Of a stretch of DNA of 34,616 nt, positions 8,104 to 16,739 are shown one piece after another. The stretch lies in the NCBI GenBank assembly GCA_016214605.1, contig JACROD010000008.1, positions 1-34,616 on the forward strand. Reading direction: 5' to 3'. The stretch's first letter is position 1. Each line of letters begins with the position of its first letter. A program made the translations under genes and the position numbers. Origin of the DNA: Candidatus Kaiserbacteria bacterium (GTDB taxonomy: Bacteria > Patescibacteriota > Minisyncoccia > Phycocordibacterales > UBA2100). Under the pieces are notes generated by a model that was not told the DNA's origin, made no database searches, and saw nothing but the letters and a program-made list of their open reading frames with translations.

Positions 8104-10941
8104 ATGCCACGCTTCAAACCGCAAGCAAAACGCAACAACGCCATCACTTTCGACACGTGGCTTATCAAAGCCGTGCACGAACATGTAGAGCAGTCGACTG
8201 ACTTCAATAAGCTGTCTCAAAAACTCATGGGCCAAATGCCCAAGCATCTCGCTCGTACGCATCGGACCATCACCCGCAGGGCATTACTCAATGCGATTGA
8301 TGACGTCTGCTTCAAGGACCACAAGGAACTCCTCGCTAAGGCCGTCAAAACCGATCGCTCGCCTGAACGACTCTACGAATTACTAAAAGAACAGCACTCC
8401 GAAGGTCATGGTGTACTCCCACCACTGTGGGTGCTCGCATGGAAGCTCAGCGAAATGCACGGGCGCACCGTGGCGCCGCGCGCGGATCTTGCTGATCTGG
8501 GTGGTGTGCTACGTCAGCCATTTCATGATGCTCCCGCCGTCGAACTCCCAATGACTTCTTTCGAGAAGCCGCTGCACCTACTAGAAATGTGTCCGCGGAA
8601 GCCGAAAGTACTCGTCATCTCGGCACCGCAAGTCGGTCTCGCCTTCGCCGAAGACATCAAAGAAAACACGACACGTTGCGGCTTTGCTTATGGGAGACGC
8701 AACGACTACGACGCGGTCATCCTCTCGGGCCCGCTTCTTGGTGGCATCAATGCTATCAAGACGGTCGGTTCGAGCAGACTGGCGCGCGACGTTATTTCCG
8801 GTATCGAGATCAAGATTGCTTCACTCGCCGAATACTATCGCGAAGAGGCGGCAGAGAAACTCAAACCGAGTGTCTTCGAGCCGGTCTTCGTGACAGCTGA
8901 GGAAATACTCAACGAGGCGATGCGTGGTTTCTTCAAGGTCACGAATCGCCCCGATGGAGAACCGGACCGGAAGAAAACACCCTATGAGTTTCCCGGACCG
9001 GTGTTCGTCATCCTCAATCAGCTCGATCTTGAATTTGTGCAAACCATGGCATACTTCGAGATCCTGCCGAAGATGTTCAAACGACTCCGCGAGGCAATGG
9101 ACGAAGTAAGCCTTGCGAATACCGTCAAGAAAGAAGCGATGAAGCATCTGGCTCAAATGCGCCGCACTGGTACCCGCAGGGAGATCAAAGCGGCAGAAGC
9201 ACGGCTCAATACGGCGAAACAAAGGCTGGTAAACGCGCTCAAACTGCAAGCGCGTATCCGCATGACCAATCTCTACCCGCGCAAGAACATCGCGTTCTAT
9301 GCGAAAGCACGAGATTACCTGATCCAACTGATCGAGAAGCACATCCCCAACGCCAAGGTCATCGGCCAAAATGGGGTCTATACACGCTTTGGGACGGATG
9401 CGGATATCACGAAATTCGTGTCCGCTAAGAATGCCAATGTGCATCGCCGCGAGTGCGAAGACTTCGGCAAAGAACAACGTCAAGGCCACCTTCCCGCACT
9501 CACCGTCTCGATGCATTCGGGCGCTATCAAAATGCGCAAAGTGTCACGCGAGAATTACCTGCTCGGAAAACCGAACAAGACCGTCAGCTTCGTCGAAGCT
9601 CCGATCCTCGTCGACAAAAATGCGCTCCTCAAGGCGATGGACGGAATCTCTCCGAATCTACCCGTCGTGAAAGCGGTCAATGACTCACGCTTCTGCGCGG
9701 GTGCGCTCTCGATCAACTACGATTCCCGCTTCGACATCCCCGATGCCGAGCCGGTATCGGATATCGCGATCCTGAAAGCGGGCATACAGGTCAAGGGTTA
9801 TACGCCTCCGCGGCGCATCTGGATGCTACACCAGAGCGACATTCACTCTGGCGGCGCAAACCAGGTGTGGGTCTACGACGCGGACGGCATGCCATGGACG
9901 CTCGAAGCCGCGGCGATGCATATGATGAAATGGTACGTGCGCACGCATAAGGTCGCTCCTGTGCACATGTCGCTCATCGAAGACGACCTTACGCAGGGCA
10001 ATCATTTCGGTACGCACCTGCGGCCACATCATCTACGCATCACCAATGCCAAAGTGCTCCAGCGCGTACGTGAACGCTTCGCAGAAATAAAAAATGTCAC
10101 AGACCAAAAGGTTCAGCTCGAAATGTCACGGAAGGTCATCACCTTCCTCTGCGAACAAATCCGCGTCCGTCCCTCGGATCATCTGGGTACGCAATTCGAA
10201 GAATTCGCCGACGATATCTTGTGGCCGAATCGTGAGGTGTATGGCGGTATCATCCGCCGCGCGCATCACAGCGGCGTCGTTGTGCGCGGGATTGCTGAAA
10301 TTCTCGGTACCGAAGGGGATTCCCGTAGCCTGGGAATCATCAACTTCGGTTCCGGCAATCACGCGACCGCGACCGCGAAAGAGACGCTCTACGAGGGGCC
10401 GAACTTCCGCCAACTCCTACAGGCATCGTTCCGCTATGATCAGCGTTATGAGAAGATCTATCATGACCACCTCATCCAATCGCCTGTCTTCCAGGACTCG
10501 TCGATCGGATATGGACACCTGCAAGCTGATGGCGGATACACATGGGGTCTGCATGTGTGCGGTACGCCGCCCATGCGCAAGAACTGGTATGATCTGGTCG
10601 AAGGGTGGATCGATATCGAGCGCCGCCGGGGCAACCCCTCGGGGATTCTCGATGGTATGTCGGTCCTCAACTTCTGCGGCGATAAGCACTTCTTTTCGTT
10701 CTCGGTCGCGGGAAGCGATTATTATCTGATGAGTCCGTCAGGTACGCACACCGACGCCTACGCGTACAAAGCAGGGGGCCTTCCGGAAAACACTCCGGGG
10801 GTGGCTTTCTGCGGAGTGCCGGTGGGCGGTCCGAGCGACGGCGACGTGATCGCCAAACATCTGCCCCAATCGGTCATTCAGCGGTATTTGCTCTCGGGAG
10901 AGAATTTCCCATGGGATGAATTCCTGCCGAATGCGATTTGA
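8104..10941 (+). CDS. Large (945 aa) calcineurin-like metallophosphoesterase-like protein
   Basis: C-terminal half has ordered degenerate MPE motifs: HQSDIHSGG, EDDLTQGNH, FGSGNHAT, FCGDKHFF. SD AGGAGG upstream of ATG at 8104 (GTG at 8101 possible). Confidence 0.6.
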   Translation: MPRFKPQAKRNNAITFDTWLIKAVHEHVEQSTDFNKLSQKLMGQMPKHLARTHRTITRRALLNAIDDVCFKDHKELLAKAVKTDRSPERLYELLKEQHSEGHGVLPPLWVLAWKLSEMHGRTVAPRADLADLGGVLRQPFHDAPAVELPMTSFEKPLHLLEMCPRKPKVLVISAPQVGLAFAEDIKENTTRCGFAYGRRNDYDAVILSGPLLGGINAIKTVGSSRLARDVISGIEIKIASLAEYYREEAAEKLKPSVFEPVFVTAEEILNEAMRGFFKVTNRPDGEPDRKKTPYEFPGPVFVILNQLDLEFVQTMAYFEILPKMFKRLREAMDEVSLANTVKKEAMKHLAQMRRTGTRREIKAAEARLNTAKQRLVNALKLQARIRMTNLYPRKNIAFYAKARDYLIQLIEKHIPNAKVIGQNGVYTRFGTDADITKFVSAKNANVHRRECEDFGKEQRQGHLPALTVSMHSGAIKMRKVSRENYLLGKPNKTVSFVEAPILVDKNALLKAMDGISPNLPVVKAVNDSRFCAGALSINYDSRFDIPDAEPVSDIAILKAGIQVKGYTPPRRIWMLHQSDIHSGGANQVWVYDADGMPWTLEAAAMHMMKWYVRTHKVAPVHMSLIEDDLTQGNHFGTHLRPHHLRITNAKVLQRVRERFAEIKNVTDQKVQLEMSRKVITFLCEQIRVRPSDHLGTQFEEFADDILWPNREVYGGIIRRAHHSGVVVRGIAEILGTEGDSRSLGIINFGSGNHATATAKETLYEGPNFRQLLQASFRYDQRYEKIYHDHLIQSPVFQDSSIGYGHLQADGGYTWGLHVCGTPPMRKNWYDLVEGWIDIERRRGNPSGILDGMSVLNFCGDKHFFSFSVAGSDYYLMSPSGTHTDAYAYKAGGLPENTPGVAFCGVPVGGPSDGDVIAKHLPQSVIQRYLLSGENFPWDEFLPNAI

Positions 10942-10961
10942 CTGACAGGTGAGACAGTATT

Positions 10962-11005
10962 GAAGGCCGGACGCGCACGCGCATTCGGCCTTCTTTCTTT
11001 TCTTT
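10962..11005 (+). terminator. Intrinsic terminator
   Basis: GAAGGCCG…CGGCCTTC followed by TTTCTTTTCTTTT. Confidence 0.75.
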
Positions 11006-11055
11006 TCCCAAGTCTCTGATTTAATGATGACAGACCCACACAGTGAGGGAGCATC

Positions 11056-11220
11056 ATGCACGAAAAAGTGATCGACTCGAAGAAGCGGCTCATCAAACGA
11101 ATCGTCGACCGCGACGCCGACGACGACCTCGGTGCCCGCGCGACGATGCGCGAAAAGCTGAAGGGGAAGTCATTCGAAGAACTCAAAGCAATATGGGAGC
11201 ATCGTGAAAACGATCCCTAA
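11056..11220 (+). CDS. Small hypothetical protein (54 aa), absent from the supplied ORF track
   Basis: GAGGGAGCATC then ATG: MHEKVIDSKKRLIKRIVDRDADDDLGARATMREKLKGKSFEELKAIWEHRENDP*; terminator just downstream. Confidence 0.65.
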   Translation: MHEKVIDSKKRLIKRIVDRDADDDLGARATMREKLKGKSFEELKAIWEHRENDP

Positions 11221-11226
11221 AGAAAC

Positions 11227-11265
11227 CACCCCCGAGCCACTACGGCGCGGGGGTGTTGTTTTTTC
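11227..11265 (+). terminator. Intrinsic terminator
   Basis: CACCCCCG…CGGGGGTG-TTGTTTTTT. Confidence 0.85.
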
Positions 11266-11283
11266 ATAGAACTTGCGTCAGGA

Positions 11284-12639
11284 CTAAGCGTTCTGGACCT
11301 TACCCAAGATCGGCGGCGGCTCATCCATGTAGGACTTGAGAACTCCCTCATATTTCTTGCTCAGGTATTGCGCAAGAAACTGTCCGAAAGTTCCACCGAG
11401 CACTGCCAGAGGAAGGAAGTCGACCACGTGCACGTTTGCGATGACAAACCACAGGGACGCGAAATAGACCGTGCCATGTAAAAGGCAGGTGACCGCATGG
11501 ACCCGTGAGTTACTTCGACTACCCGCACGACTCGAAAGCGTGTGTGTGAAGTTCTGCACGAAGAACGGTAATCCTGCCAAGAGCAAGAAGAGCGGGCGCT
11601 CATACCAAGAATCCTGGACGACAGCGAACGGCAAGTGTACCGGTTCAGCCTGCCATCCAAGAGCACCTAGCAACTGCAAGCTCGAAAACGCGTATATAAC
11701 ACCGAGGATCAGAAGTCCGGCAAATACCCCGTAATGCCATTTCACCTTCGAGTAGTCGGGCCGACTTTCAGCCGTTGCAACTTTCATCTTTAGACGAGCC
11801 TCGGTATTCATCGAGATCTGCGAACCAAAGATTGAACCAGCGACTGTAGCGACCGTATACGGGATCATCAACACGAACGGCATATTCCCCCCAGTCTCCG
11901 TATGTCCACCAATGAAAAGCCATTGGCCATACAGCAGGAGTCCCGTGATCGGTCCGGTCAGAAGTGGCCAACCCGGATGATCTCGATTGGCAAAACGCGA
12001 GTTGACCGTATACACGGTATTCTGCGCGATGGCCATCATCATCACGACACACACATCGAACATGGAGGCGATCTTAAAGATCCCATACGCTTCGAGACAA
12101 AGGAAAAGCGCAAAGGCCGATACGATCACCGCCCAGCTATCGAGCAATCGGAGCATCGGGGAATGCACTTCGGTCGTTTTCACACCCCACAAAGCTCCCG
12201 CCCATCGCGTCCACTGCACCGCCACCATCCGACCCACCAACGTGCCAATAACTACCATTGCAAAGGCGCCGAGCACGTCGGGCGAGATCAAAGACTTGTG
12301 CGACGAGAGGATATACGACACCGACAGCATGTGCATGGCGATAAACCAACCGCCGTTGGAAAAGACACTCACAAACCCAATGAGGGAAAGTGAATGTCTT
12401 TGCCGGACCCAACTGATGGATGCGAACGATGCAAACATGAGCGTTTGGGCAAGCAGAAGTTCCCACATCAAGGCAGGATCACCGAGGCCAATGAGTGGTA
12501 CGGTGATCCCTATCACGCCCATAAACGCTGTGATCCCGAAGCTTTTCTGATCGAAAGCGGCATATCCTTGCACCCACAGCAGCAAAGGGCTTGCAAGGAC
12601 GAGGGCCACTATTATTGCAGGCCATGATATGTCAAACAT
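11284..12639 (-). CDS. Polytopic membrane protein of unknown function
   Basis: 451 aa with many hydrophobic segments; N- and C-terminal halves look alike. Confidence 0.75.
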   Translation of the reverse strand: MFDISWPAIIVALVLASPLLLWVQGYAAFDQKSFGITAFMGVIGITVPLIGLGDPALMWELLLAQTLMFASFASISWVRQRHSLSLIGFVSVFSNGGWFIAMHMLSVSYILSSHKSLISPDVLGAFAMVVIGTLVGRMVAVQWTRWAGALWGVKTTEVHSPMLRLLDSWAVIVSAFALFLCLEAYGIFKIASMFDVCVVMMMAIAQNTVYTVNSRFANRDHPGWPLLTGPITGLLLYGQWLFIGGHTETGGNMPFVLMIPYTVATVAGSIFGSQISMNTEARLKMKVATAESRPDYSKVKWHYGVFAGLLILGVIYAFSSLQLLGALGWQAEPVHLPFAVVQDSWYERPLFLLLAGLPFFVQNFTHTLSSRAGSRSNSRVHAVTCLLHGTVYFASLWFVIANVHVVDFLPLAVLGGTFGQFLAQYLSKKYEGVLKSYMDEPPPILGKVQNA

Positions 12640-12752
12640 CTCACTCTCCGTTTTTTAGCGGTAACCTGTAGATACGGTATCACAGATGACTTTTATGCGT
12701 ATCAAAAAGAAAGTACAAATTGACTCCTGTCCAACTTGAGCGCCGGAGACGT

Positions 12753-12863
12753 TATCCACAGGCGCCCTTTGCCCGCAATGGGTATTATTCAACTTAGGTA
12801 GGTACTCACTTGCCCTTTCACACCACTACGTGTCAGGCAACACAAACACAAGAGGAGATCGTC
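12753..12863 (+). promoter_or_regulatory. Leader paralogous to 7987-8103; overlaps a DnaA-box-like TTATCCACA at 12752-12760
   Basis: See 7987-8103. Confidence 0.7.
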
Positions 12864-13667
12864 ATGGCCACCCCAACCAAACGAAAGATTATCGGCATAC
12901 CAAAAACCAAACAGCGCGACAATTACGATGCGTACCTCGTTCACGAGTCTCGCGTCGACGTCCACTCGTTCAGTATTTATGTGGGAGGCGACCCTTTACT
13001 TTCGTATTCGCCAACCAGCGAATCCGGTGTCGAGCCCGGTGTCGAACATCTGATGGCGGATCGTTTCAGGATCAACCTCAACAGACTAATCCACATTAAC
13101 CATGAACATCCCATCGTCGTCTATATGTCCAGCTGTGGCGGTAATTGGGACGAAGGCATGCAGATGTTCAACAGCATCCTCACCTGCCCGAATCCGATCA
13201 CGGTACTAGCCAGCAAATGGGCGCGTTCGATGACTTCACTCATCCCGCTCGCGGCAGACCGCTTTCTACTTGAACCGCACACCAAGTACATGATTCATCG
13301 AGGCACATATGGGTTCTCGGGAACCGACCACGAAGCTGAGACAGATAACGAGGAGCGCGAGAAGTTGCGCGCGATGATGTATCGCATCTACTCCACGCGC
13401 CTCAACGAACAAGGCATACACAAAGGCAAATCTCACGAAGAGATCGACTATATCATCGATGAACTTATGAAAAACAAAGTCGATGTGTGGTTTGACGGAC
13501 GTGAAGCGGTGCGATGGGGATTCGCCGACGGCATATACAAAGGAGATATCGATCATCTGCGCGCCAAATCAAAAAACCTCTTGCGCAAAAAAAACATGCT
13601 TCGGCTTATGGATGCGCGCATCATCGTGCCCAGATCTGTCGTTACATTCGAATATCCTGATGAATAA
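12864..13667 (+). CDS. ClpP/crotonase-fold protease-like protein (divergent ClpP)
   Basis: IVVYMSSCGGNWDEGMQMFNSI, SKWARSMTSLIPLAA (Ser site), KYMIHRGTYG (His site), EAVRWGFADGIYKG. SD AGAGGAG upstream of 12864. Confidence 0.75.
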   Translation: MATPTKRKIIGIPKTKQRDNYDAYLVHESRVDVHSFSIYVGGDPLLSYSPTSESGVEPGVEHLMADRFRINLNRLIHINHEHPIVVYMSSCGGNWDEGMQMFNSILTCPNPITVLASKWARSMTSLIPLAADRFLLEPHTKYMIHRGTYGFSGTDHEAETDNEEREKLRAMMYRIYSTRLNEQGIHKGKSHEEIDYIIDELMKNKVDVWFDGREAVRWGFADGIYKGDIDHLRAKSKNLLRKKNMLRLMDARIIVPRSVVTFEYPDE

Positions 13668-13683
13668 GAGAACGCGAGGAAAA

Positions 13684-13724
13684 GGCCGCGAAACCCTTTG
13701 GGATTCGCGGCCTCATCTTTTTAT
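13684..13724 (+). terminator. Intrinsic terminator
   Basis: GGCCGCGAA…TTCGCGGCC then TCATCTTTTT. Confidence 0.8.
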
Positions 13725-13727
13725 ATC

Positions 13728-14210
13728 CTATTTCTTCAACCGCTCGATATCATCCATCAGCTTGCGCAGATCCGTCTGAATCTGCTCAAGCGTCTGCTTT
13801 TGCTGTCGTTCTTGCTGTTCTTCTGCGGTTTCTTCCTCATTGATCTCTTCGACGTCTTCTTGGAGCTCGTCGACGTCTTCCTGAATTTCATCGACGTCTT
13901 TTTGGATCTCATCGACGTCGCCTTGGATCTCTTCGACATCTTCTTGGATCTCTTCGATGTCTTCGCCGACAGCTTCGATGGTCTGTGTGGTGTAGTTGAC
14001 GGTCATCTGGATAAAGAGCGCGAGATAGATCGCCTCGAGAGACAGCGCGGTAGTCAGTACCAAGAGCATGCGGTCAAACTCGACCAGGCCGATGATCGTA
14101 AAAAGGAAGCTCAACGCAAAGAGAATCGTATGGACGATGATCGACTGGGGCGAACCGAGCCACCGTGTAGCGGCAAGCGCGGTCTTTTGGAGGCGTGGAG
14201 GTCTCTGCAT
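13728..14210 (-). CDS. Two-TM membrane protein with long acidic coiled-coil tail (low-affinity iron permease/DUF1003-like membrane part, tentative)
   Basis: TILFALSFLFTIIGLVEFDRMLLVLTTALSLEAIYLALFIQM then repeated DVDEIQE heptads. Confidence 0.7.
   Translation of the reverse strand: MQRPPRLQKTALAATRWLGSPQSIIVHTILFALSFLFTIIGLVEFDRMLLVLTTALSLEAIYLALFIQMTVNYTTQTIEAVGEDIEEIQEDVEEIQGDVDEIQKDVDEIQEDVDELQEDVEEINEEETAEEQQERQQKQTLEQIQTDLRKLMDDIERLKK
13851..13976. repeat. Six tandem degenerate 21-bp units encoding heptads
   Basis: GACGTC/GACATC/GATGTC-initiated units at 13851, 13872, 13893, 13914, 13935 and 13956. Confidence 0.9.
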
Positions 14211-14271
14211 ACCGAATAGTATACCACGAGATTACTGGGTAGAGACGCTGGGACAGAGACGAGTTTTTCTC

Positions 14272-14307
14272 GTCCGATAATTTTCCCAATTGGGAAAATT
14301 ATCGGAC
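14272..14307. promoter_or_regulatory. 36-bp perfect palindrome between divergent genes
   Basis: GTCCGATAATTTTCCCAATTGGGAAAATTATCGGAC. Confidence 0.9.
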
Positions 14308-14334
14308 ACAAAAATATTGATATACTGAGGGGGT

Positions 14335-15033
14335 ATGGCATTTCAACTCACCGGCAATGTTTTTTTGATCCGCGGGACGGGCATAGACGGAGTGCTCGCA
14401 TACCTCAAGCAAGAGGGGACCGCGGTCTCGGGAAATCCCGATGTGTATATACGCATGTACGGCCAATTCGGCATCGATGACGCGCACGACCTCACGGCGC
14501 GCGCGGTCGGGCGCGCTACCGGCGCGCGCGGTCGGACCTTTGTGATCAGTGCCTCCGGCATGACCACCGAAGCCCAAAACGCCCTGCTCAAAACGATCGA
14601 GGATCCGCCGGGCGACGCGCGGTTCTTTTTCATCATTCCGTCGCCCGAGACGCTCCTCGCCACCGTCCGCTCGCGTGCGCAGATGCACTCTTTTGATGAT
14701 ACGGATCAGGCGGATGGGGAGGCGGCGAGAAATGCCGCGGCATTTCTCGCCGCCCTTCCCGCCCAGCGCCTCGACCTCCTCAAACCCCTCCTGGAGAAAG
14801 GCGACGACGACCCGTCTCGCCGAGGCGGAGCCGAGGCGGGCAAACGCGACGTCGGCGCCATGATCGCCTTCCTCTCCTCACTCGAGGTCGCCCTCTCATC
14901 ATTTCCTCACCAAAAGTCACGCGAAGGACTTCACGCGATTTACCACGCCCGCAAATACATGGGCGACAAAGGCGCGCTCGTGAAGCCCCTCCTCGAATCC
15001 GTCGCGCTCCTTTGCCCGCAAGTAGCTCGGTAG
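14335..15033 (+). CDS. holB: DNA polymerase III delta'-like (clamp-loader) protein
   Basis: TEAQNALLKTIEDPPGDARFFFIIPSPETLLATVRSRAQ. Confidence 0.8.
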   Translation: MAFQLTGNVFLIRGTGIDGVLAYLKQEGTAVSGNPDVYIRMYGQFGIDDAHDLTARAVGRATGARGRTFVISASGMTTEAQNALLKTIEDPPGDARFFFIIPSPETLLATVRSRAQMHSFDDTDQADGEAARNAAAFLAALPAQRLDLLKPLLEKGDDDPSRRGGAEAGKRDVGAMIAFLSSLEVALSSFPHQKSREGLHAIYHARKYMGDKGALVKPLLESVALLCPQVAR

Positions 15034-15047
15034 TATAATGAATGTAT

Positions 15048-15602
15048 ATGATCAACTACGATTTCAAACATTTAGACGAGAAGCTTGGAGAGGCCCGCGA
15101 GTGGCTCGCGCGCGAGTACCGTGGATTGCGCACCGGCCGCGCCACGCCCGCCATCCTCGATGGCGTATCCATATCAGCATATGGTTCGATGATGCCACTC
15201 AAGCAAGCCGCCAACATCTCGGTCGAGGACGCCCGCACGATCCGCGTCACACCGTACGATCTCGGTATCGTCAAAGACATCGAGCGCGGCATCAGCAATG
15301 CCAATCTAGGTCTCGGTATGTCGACCGATCAGTCGGGCGTGCGCGTCACCTTCCCCGAGCTCACCGCCGATCGCCGCCAAGAGCTCATCAAGGTCGCTAG
15401 AGCCAAGCTCGAAGACGCCCGCACGGCGGTGCGCATCGCCCGTGATGAGGTCTGGAAAGACATCCAGGAAAAGGAGCGTGCGAGTGAGCTCACCGAAGAC
15501 GACAAATTCACCCTCAAAGAACAAATGCAAAAGAAGGTCGACGATCTCAACGCCGGCCTCGAGAACGCCTTCGACGCAAAAGAAAAAGAAATGACGAGTT
15601 AG
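15048..15602 (+). CDS. frr: Ribosome recycling factor
   Basis: GLRTGRATPAILD, GSMMPLKQAANISVEDART, AKLEDARTAVRIARDEVW. ATG at 15042 also possible. Confidence 0.95.
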   Translation: MINYDFKHLDEKLGEAREWLAREYRGLRTGRATPAILDGVSISAYGSMMPLKQAANISVEDARTIRVTPYDLGIVKDIERGISNANLGLGMSTDQSGVRVTFPELTADRRQELIKVARAKLEDARTAVRIARDEVWKDIQEKERASELTEDDKFTLKEQMQKKVDDLNAGLENAFDAKEKEMTS

Positions 15603-15609
15603 CACACAC

Positions 15610-16704
15610 ATGATCACCGCACTTCTCGTCATCGTTATACTCGTCGCGCTCATCGTCGCGCACGAATTCGGACATTTTATCGCTGCCAAGCTGTTTGGCG
15701 TGCGTGTCGATGAATTCGGCGTCGGCTATCCGCCGCGCGCATTCATCTTCGGCACCTGGGGCGGCACCGAATACACCCTCAACTGGATCCCGTTTGGCGG
15801 ATTCGTGCGCCTCTATGGCGAAGACGAAAAGGCCCAGCGCGGGCCCGGAAGCCTGGTCGACGCCCCCCGTTGGAAGCAGGCGATCATCCTCATCGCCGGT
15901 GTCGCCGCCAATGCACTCATAGCGCTCATCCTTTTTATATTGGCACTGCATGTCGGAATCCCGCGCGTCGTCGATACCCCGTCCGCCCATGAGCCTACCC
16001 AGCTGATCGTCTCAGACGTGGTACCGGGGTCACCAGCCGATGCCGCCGGGATCAAGGCGGGCAACGAGATCGTCGGTATCGCCGACACAGCAGGCACGCG
16101 CATCATCGACACCCTTACTCCCGAGACCGTCACCGCATTTGTACGCAGTCACCCCGGAGAAGCGCTCGAGATCGATTACATTTCCGCAGGAGAACCCAAG
16201 CATGTGACAGCACACTCCGCACAAGGCGTACTCCGCGACAACGCCGGTACACCCGCGCTCGGCGTCGGGCTCGTACTGGTGAGCAACGAAAGCGTCCCGT
16301 GGGGCGAAGCGATCAAAGGATCCATTCCGCTCGCGTACAACGGCTTCACCCAGACCATCGCCGGACTCTGGCATATCACGTCGAGCACCGCGAGCGGCGA
16401 CGCCGACTTGAGCCAGGTCGTCGGCCCGGTAGGGCTCGCAAGCGTCGTCGGTGAAGCCGCACGCAACGGCATCGGCCAGATTCTCTTGCTCGCGGGCTTG
16501 ATCGGCATCAATCTCGCCATCATCAATCTCATCCCGATACCGGTCCTCGACGGCGGCCGCCTCGTCGTGGTGATCATCGAGGCGATATTGCGCAAGCCTG
16601 CCCCGCGACTCGCCCTCCAAATATTAAATACGTTCGGCGTCGCGCTCATCATCCTCCTCATGGTCACGGTCACCTACAACGACATCGCGCGATTGCTGGC
16701 ATAA
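15610..16704 (+). CDS. rseP: Site-2 protease, RseP/M50 family with PDZ domain
   Basis: VAHEFGHFIAAKLFGVRVDEFGVGYPP, PGSPADAAGIKAGNEIV, NLIPIPVLDGGR. Confidence 0.93.
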   Translation: MITALLVIVILVALIVAHEFGHFIAAKLFGVRVDEFGVGYPPRAFIFGTWGGTEYTLNWIPFGGFVRLYGEDEKAQRGPGSLVDAPRWKQAIILIAGVAANALIALILFILALHVGIPRVVDTPSAHEPTQLIVSDVVPGSPADAAGIKAGNEIVGIADTAGTRIIDTLTPETVTAFVRSHPGEALEIDYISAGEPKHVTAHSAQGVLRDNAGTPALGVGLVLVSNESVPWGEAIKGSIPLAYNGFTQTIAGLWHITSSTASGDADLSQVVGPVGLASVVGEAARNGIGQILLLAGLIGINLAIINLIPIPVLDGGRLVVVIIEAILRKPAPRLALQILNTFGVALIILLMVTVTYNDIARLLA

Positions 16705-16739
16705 AAAACAGAGATGGGTGATGCAAGCACCCATCTCTG
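16703..16739 (-). terminator. Intrinsic terminator on minus strand
   Basis: CAGAGATGGGTG-CTTGCAT-CACCCATCTCTG-TTTTTT read on minus. Confidence 0.8.

Noticed and set aside
8821-9516. 231-aa minus-strand ORF, and 7531..8262 (243 aa minus)
   Set aside because: Antisense to better supported plus-strand genes; the latter also crosses two terminators.
13698-14219. 173-aa plus-strand ORF rich in FLDLFDVFLDL
   Set aside because: Antisense reading of the heptad repeat of the minus-strand coiled-coil protein.
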